Of a stretch of 13,055 nt of DNA, positions 9,147 through 13,055 are shown piece by piece. Source of the stretch: Conidiobolus incongruus B7586 (taxonomy: Eukaryota; Entomophthoromycota; Entomophthoromycetes; Entomophthorales; Conidiobolaceae); assembly GCA_000697335.1 (NCBI GenBank), contig JNEM01010058.1:1-13055 (forward strand), in the 5' to 3' direction. How positions within the stretch are numbered: position 1 is the stretch's first letter; every line of letters begins with the position of its first letter. The notes beneath the pieces were generated by a model. It ran no database searches. It was not told the DNA's origin and saw nothing but the letters and a program-made list of their open reading frames with translations. A program made the translations under genes and the position numbers.

Positions 9147-10499
9147 TATTGTATCGTCATATGAAAAACATTCATTGAGAATTATATTTTTATTAAAAAT
9201 AAAATTAGTACATTGATATAAATCTGATAAATAATGTTCATATTGATTGATTTGATAATATAATATAAAAATCAGCATTCTATTATGAAAAGACTTGCTT
9301 GCAAAACTATTATGACTATTAATCGAGTTATATTATATCCAATTTAATACATTTATATTTGGGTTGAGACATTAGAATATTTCTGTAAAGAAAACTATTA
9401 ATTACTTTCCCTTTTGACTACTTACATTGTATATTCTTGAATTTGATTATATATCAAATAAATTTATTATTTAGTTATATTTAAAATAGACTATGAATTA
9501 ATGTCTTATACTTTGTATTTTTATTTTTCAGCCAATATATTTATATGAAATTTATTTGGAAACTAATCAAAATAAAGTAATTTAAATTATATCAAAATTT
9601 CATTGGGTAAAAACGTTTAAAATATGGGTCAAATTGAAAATCAAGGTAACATAGTTAATATCAGTGAATCATAGCTATTGAATGAATATTAAATTCTATA
9701 ATTTATTAGAAAAATTTTTGAATCATAAAATTTTACCAATCCAAATGAAGTGCATTTGGCATAAGGAGAGAGAATTGATAACTTATTTGTTTAAAACTTT
9801 AGTTCAAATAGATACAATAAACATTTATGCAGAATAATCTTATCAAATTGTTTGGTTGGTAATATTATGATTAGTCCATATTAAAACTCAGTAGTTAAAA
9901 CTTGATTAATTGGTGCAACTTTATTCACCTTAATTATATATTAAATAAATTATTTTATGAATTTAGTACAACAAATAATCAATCCCTAAAATATTGTTGA
10001 AATATACTATATCAATAGTAATATTAAAATTATTTATTAATATACGAATATAAAATATTTTAAGTTGTTATAATAATTTATATATATTTAAGAAAGCTAA
10101 GGTTAGCAATATTGAACTAATTGATAGAATCTCTTACGTATTTCGATATTATGAAATAATAATCAAATATTTAAATAAGTTCAAGAGTTAATTAATCAAT
10201 AAAAATAAACTATAACATAGTAATTGCACTTTATGTAAATCATATATAACTATAATTTTGATTTCAAAATTATCGAATCCAAAACTAGTAATTTTAATAA
10301 TTGTAATCAAATATAATTATGTTTTAGCATTATATAATATTTCTGGATTTTAAATTAACCATGATCATTCCTATATGTCGTTTGTGTTTCAATATATATA
10401 AATCCTGATTATTTTATCTTTTAATTATATGTTTTAGTTAGGAGTATAATATATCTCGAAATATGTAAAATCATTCAATTATATTATTATTATTATTAC

Positions 10500-10805
10500 C
10501 CTTATTATTCCAACTAAGAAATACATATTGTCAAGGATAGGGAGGTCCGCTCTCCATTCAACTTGAACTGTCCGTCATGATTCTGGATGTAATCCACTTA
10601 CAAATACTAGGCACAATCTTTGCACAATGAAAAACTTCAGACTATAACAGTAGTTGGAGCTTCAACACATTGGCAAAGGACTAATCACACCTTGACATTT
10701 TAGCAAAGTTCCTTTAAGGTATCTCATTAGTCGTCCTTGGCCTGTTTTATAGGATCTACGTGATTTTTATTTTAAGTCTACTTTCCAGGAGATTTGCAAT
10801 ATCTT
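10500..10805 (-). mobile_element. Broken Ty1/copia-type pol fragment (RT end to RNase H)
   Basis: This is a fossil fragment in an island of about 37% GC. Three motifs occur in the expected order on the minus strand: DIA followed by LLESR (from 10803 downward), like the DIAYAV-LLSRF end of copia reverse transcriptase; RYLKGT (10707-10724), a hallmark just before RNase H; and WRADL with YFLVG (10509-10559), like the DWAGDL...GYVFL start of RNase H. The spacing from DIA to RYLKGT fits the family, while the spacing to the third motif is longer than usual. The fragment is clearly broken, with several interruptions, and no LTRs, integrase or gag are recognisable beside it. Heavy decay suggests an old insertion. 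Confidence 0.6.
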
Positions 10806-10809
10806 AAAT

Positions 10810-12000
10810 TCAAATATGGTATTTATAAAAATAATAATTACTTATTTATTCAATCTTTAAATTGGATGGATGTTGAAATATATGCTTTTATGTATATTGA
10901 ATCACTAATTAATCGTAAATTTTATTCTTTTAGAAATTTAATATTTGCAATATGAATAAATATATTTAAGTAAGATTATATTTTAAAGACTATATACTGA
11001 GATACTTTCACCTAAGGATAATCTGATATTTATCAATAATGAATGTAATTTTTCAAATTTTTAATCAAACAATGAATTTTAAATTTTATAAATATGTAAT
11101 AAATAGATATTATTATTAAATATTTGGCTCGAATAAATTTTATTATATATGCTATTCAACTTTTATGCCAAGTGATTTATATTATGGTATAATTTATCTT
11201 GTTCTTGAAGGATAAGATAATTTTTTCCAATAGTATGTCGATTGGATATTAATAGAGAAAGGTGTCTGAGCACTTGAAAATTGCAGAAATTGAATTTATC
11301 ACATCAGTATAAATATCAAATAACACAAACTGATTACGAATATGAATTGTGATCAAAATCATATCAATGAGATTCATTCATTATATCTAATTCAATATTG
11401 ATAATGTTTCAGTTGTCTCCTTTAATCTTGTATGGATATTCAAATATAGTTTTATTACAGTATTTCGTAGTTATTAAAAATCAACATTTAGCTCTTTGTC
11501 ATTTAGTTAGGAGAGCTTTTTCAGTGAATTACATGTAATTGATTTCGAAATATTAATCTGTATTATGCTTGTAATGGATATAGAGTTGTAACATCAATCT
11601 AACATAATATTCTTTTTTTCATAAATTATAATGTTAAAAATCTCATTATTAATTTGAGATAATATAATTATTTTCATTATTTTTTAATCTTGCATATTGA
11701 TAGTTATGAAATTCAATGAAAATTTAATACAAGGACAGCTGGTAAAATAAAGTTTAAAAATCAAAAATATATAAAGATTAACGTACAAAACACTTAGTGC
11801 AGCCCAACATTTTATATAATAACTTCTCAATATTCTTTGATTTTATCATATTAACGTATATACTATGTTCATATAATCTTTACTTCGTGTATATTAATGT
11901 AATAAAATATTTAAGTTTAATCAATTCATCTTCTAAATATGGATTAATCCTGTTTGCTTTTAGATAGATAAATAGATTTTATTAATATTAAAATTAAGGC
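10810..12000. other. AT-rich stretch without recognised genes
   Basis: No protein-like frame on either strand. One 14-bp perfect palindrome stands out at 11527-11540. Nothing else can be supported. Confidence 0.6.
11527..11540. promoter_or_regulatory. Perfect palindrome AATTACATGTAATT
   Basis: A 14-bp perfect inverted repeat with a central ACATGT core, the kind of site a homodimeric DNA-binding protein would use. No gene start is nearby, so this is only a structural observation. Confidence 0.25.
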
Positions 12001-12130
12001 TTGCGGGCCGAGCAGATTAGCGCTAGTGGCAGCTCGAGGATCGTAGTTCGATACTCGGCAATAAAAATGTCAGCGTAAATCGTGGTTAAAGTCTCTCGGC
12101 TTAGAATTAACAGGTCTCGTTCATTTTTTT
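12001..12130 (+). ncRNA. tRNA-like / SINE-like Pol III unit
   Basis: A GC-richer block starts abruptly at 12001. TAGCGCTAGTGG (12018-12029) is a good A-box and AGTTCGATACT (12045-12055) a good B-box, and seven T at 12124-12130 would stop RNA polymerase III. This predicts a transcript of about 125 nt. The A-to-B start distance is 27 nt instead of about 44, short by roughly one anticodon arm (17 nt). The positions expected for the acceptor stem do not pair, so it is not a working tRNA. GCCGAG (12007-12012) instead pairs with CTCGGC at 12054-12059, and a second CTCGGC lies at 12095-12100. The best reading is a tRNA-derived SINE head or a decayed tRNA; a structured Pol III RNA is the alternative. 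Confidence 0.5.
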
Positions 12131-13055
12131 AATTTAAAATATTTTGAATTTTTAATAATACAATATACAATTATTTATTTTTTTAGTTTGATGATTCCTT
12201 AGATCAGTTGTATAATTAAAATCTACATCTATATTAAATGAAATTTTTAATATATATTTCATTGATATTAATAATTAAAGTCAAAGATCTATTACTTCAT
12301 ATTTATACTTTAATTATCAAAATTGTTGATTTAATTTCATTTTATTTTTTCTTAATTGATGAAATGATTTGGTATTATTTTTTGACTATTAATTATAGTC
12401 AAGCGATTAAAAAAATAATTTTTCAAAGTATAAATTTTTTAATAAAATTTTAAAGATATACTTGTAGAATAAAAGCAATTCTGATAATATGAATTTGGAT
12501 ACAATAAGATTCCATATTCCTAATGGAAAACATTTCTCATAAAATATTCACGTTTAAAATTCCGAATGTTATATATTCCCAAATCATACACTATACTATT
12601 TAATATTGAATATGTATGTAGTTACCAAAAACTCAGTCAAGAATTATTAATTATTCTTATAATATAATAATAAAGTATTATAAAATTCTGGTGGTAGATA
12701 TTTTATAAACTATTAACTGAGATATTATTTTAAGTAATTCTAATATATTAATTTAAATTATTTCATCATATATATATTTGTCAAAATACCTGAATTCTAT
12801 GAATAATAATATAATACATTTCAAATTATTATTGAATAAAATTAGTAATCTAATTAATAGCTTTTGGAAAATTCTTTTTAAATTGAGATTTTTTATTAAA
12901 TAAATTAATAAAATTAAAATTAATTTATATAATATTAATAAAAACAAATATATATTTAATTCTTTTATTATATTTATTTTACTCTAGAAATCAAATAATA
13001 GTAATTTTTAAATTAAAAATTAATTAAAATTTTAATATATAATATATATAATATT
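12131..13055. other. AT-rich right end without recognised genes
   Basis: Extremely AT-rich. Two short frames, at 12238-12453 (plus) and 12753-12947 (minus), encode I/L/F/Y/K/N-rich low-complexity peptides typical of chance frames in such DNA. I see no RNA gene or repeat worth naming. Confidence 0.6.

Larger units (their letters stand above)
6611..10490. other. Long AT-rich stretch without recognised genes
   Basis: Nearly 3.9 kb with no protein-like frame. The longest frame is 61 codons at 7562-7747, minus strand, a low-complexity I/N/F-rich peptide that I take as chance. The items that stand out are a (TA)8 run and two purine-rich tracts near 9134 and 9763. I see no tRNA, rRNA or terminal repeats. 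Confidence 0.6.

Noticed and set aside
1201-10541. Shared 11-mer (TGTCAAGGATA) between the C-rich island, minus strand near 1205, and the copia fragment near 10530, plus strand
   Set aside because: The match does not extend in either direction and the orientations disagree, so it is no evidence of common origin.
12001-12080. Functional tRNA gene
   Set aside because: The A- and B-boxes match, but the inter-box distance is too short, there is no anticodon arm, and the expected acceptor arms do not pair.
12238-12453. 71-codon plus-strand open frame, superficially like a membrane peptide
   Set aside because: The apparent membrane character follows from I, L, F and Y codons made of A and T. There is no composition change relative to the flanks.
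12753-12947. 64-codon minus-strand open frame
   Set aside because: Almost only I, L, K, N and F. Chance frame in some of the most AT-rich sequence of the window.
1-13055. Mitochondrial or plastid DNA because of the low GC
   Set aside because: No organellar protein, rRNA or tRNA genes are seen, gene density is far too low, and the one gene is a nuclear-type F-box/LRR protein.

Overview
This window is very AT-rich DNA (intergenic parts look like roughly 20% GC) with one convincing protein gene. That gene is an intronless minus-strand F-box-like, leucine-rich-repeat protein of 475 residues at 3559-4986. It uses TAA as its stop, has no in-frame TAA, TAG or TGA, and is clearly richer in GC than its flanks. 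The AT-rich deserts, the eukaryotic F-box/LRR architecture and the microsatellites indicate nuclear DNA of an AT-rich eukaryote. An early-diverging fungus is the best guess, for example an entomophthoralean such as Conidiobolus, where intronless F-box/RNI-like gene families are numerous. That placement is inference, and other AT-rich lineages are possible.

Layout. 1-1017 is AT-rich and non-coding, but holds a long hairpin at 763-819. 1018-1340 is a C-rich island (about 36% GC) with no intact frame, probably a decayed gene or element. 1341-3529 is AT-rich desert with an (AAT)9 repeat. 3530-5089 is the gene with a possible polyadenylation signal and two small hairpins in its 5' region. 5271-5338 is a (ATT)~23 microsatellite upstream of the gene. 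6241-6600 is a second island, this time G-rich, also without an intact frame. 6611-10490 is a long AT-rich stretch in which only short motifs stand out. 10500-10805 is a broken fragment of a Ty1/copia-type pol (end of reverse transcriptase into RNase H), minus strand. 12001-12130 is a tRNA-like or SINE-like unit with A-box and B-box sequences and a T-run. The remainder is AT-rich and featureless.

Taken together, this looks like a gene-poor, repeat-decay compartment. Three or four islands of about 36-37% GC are the remains of old inserted or coding sequence, and the F-box/LRR gene is the only one still visibly under coding constraint. I found no multi-gene system, CRISPR array or operon. The most unusual signals are the tRNA-like unit whose A-to-B spacing is short by about the length of an anticodon arm, the 22-pair hairpin near the left end, and the SQ-rich acidic N-terminus of the F-box protein.
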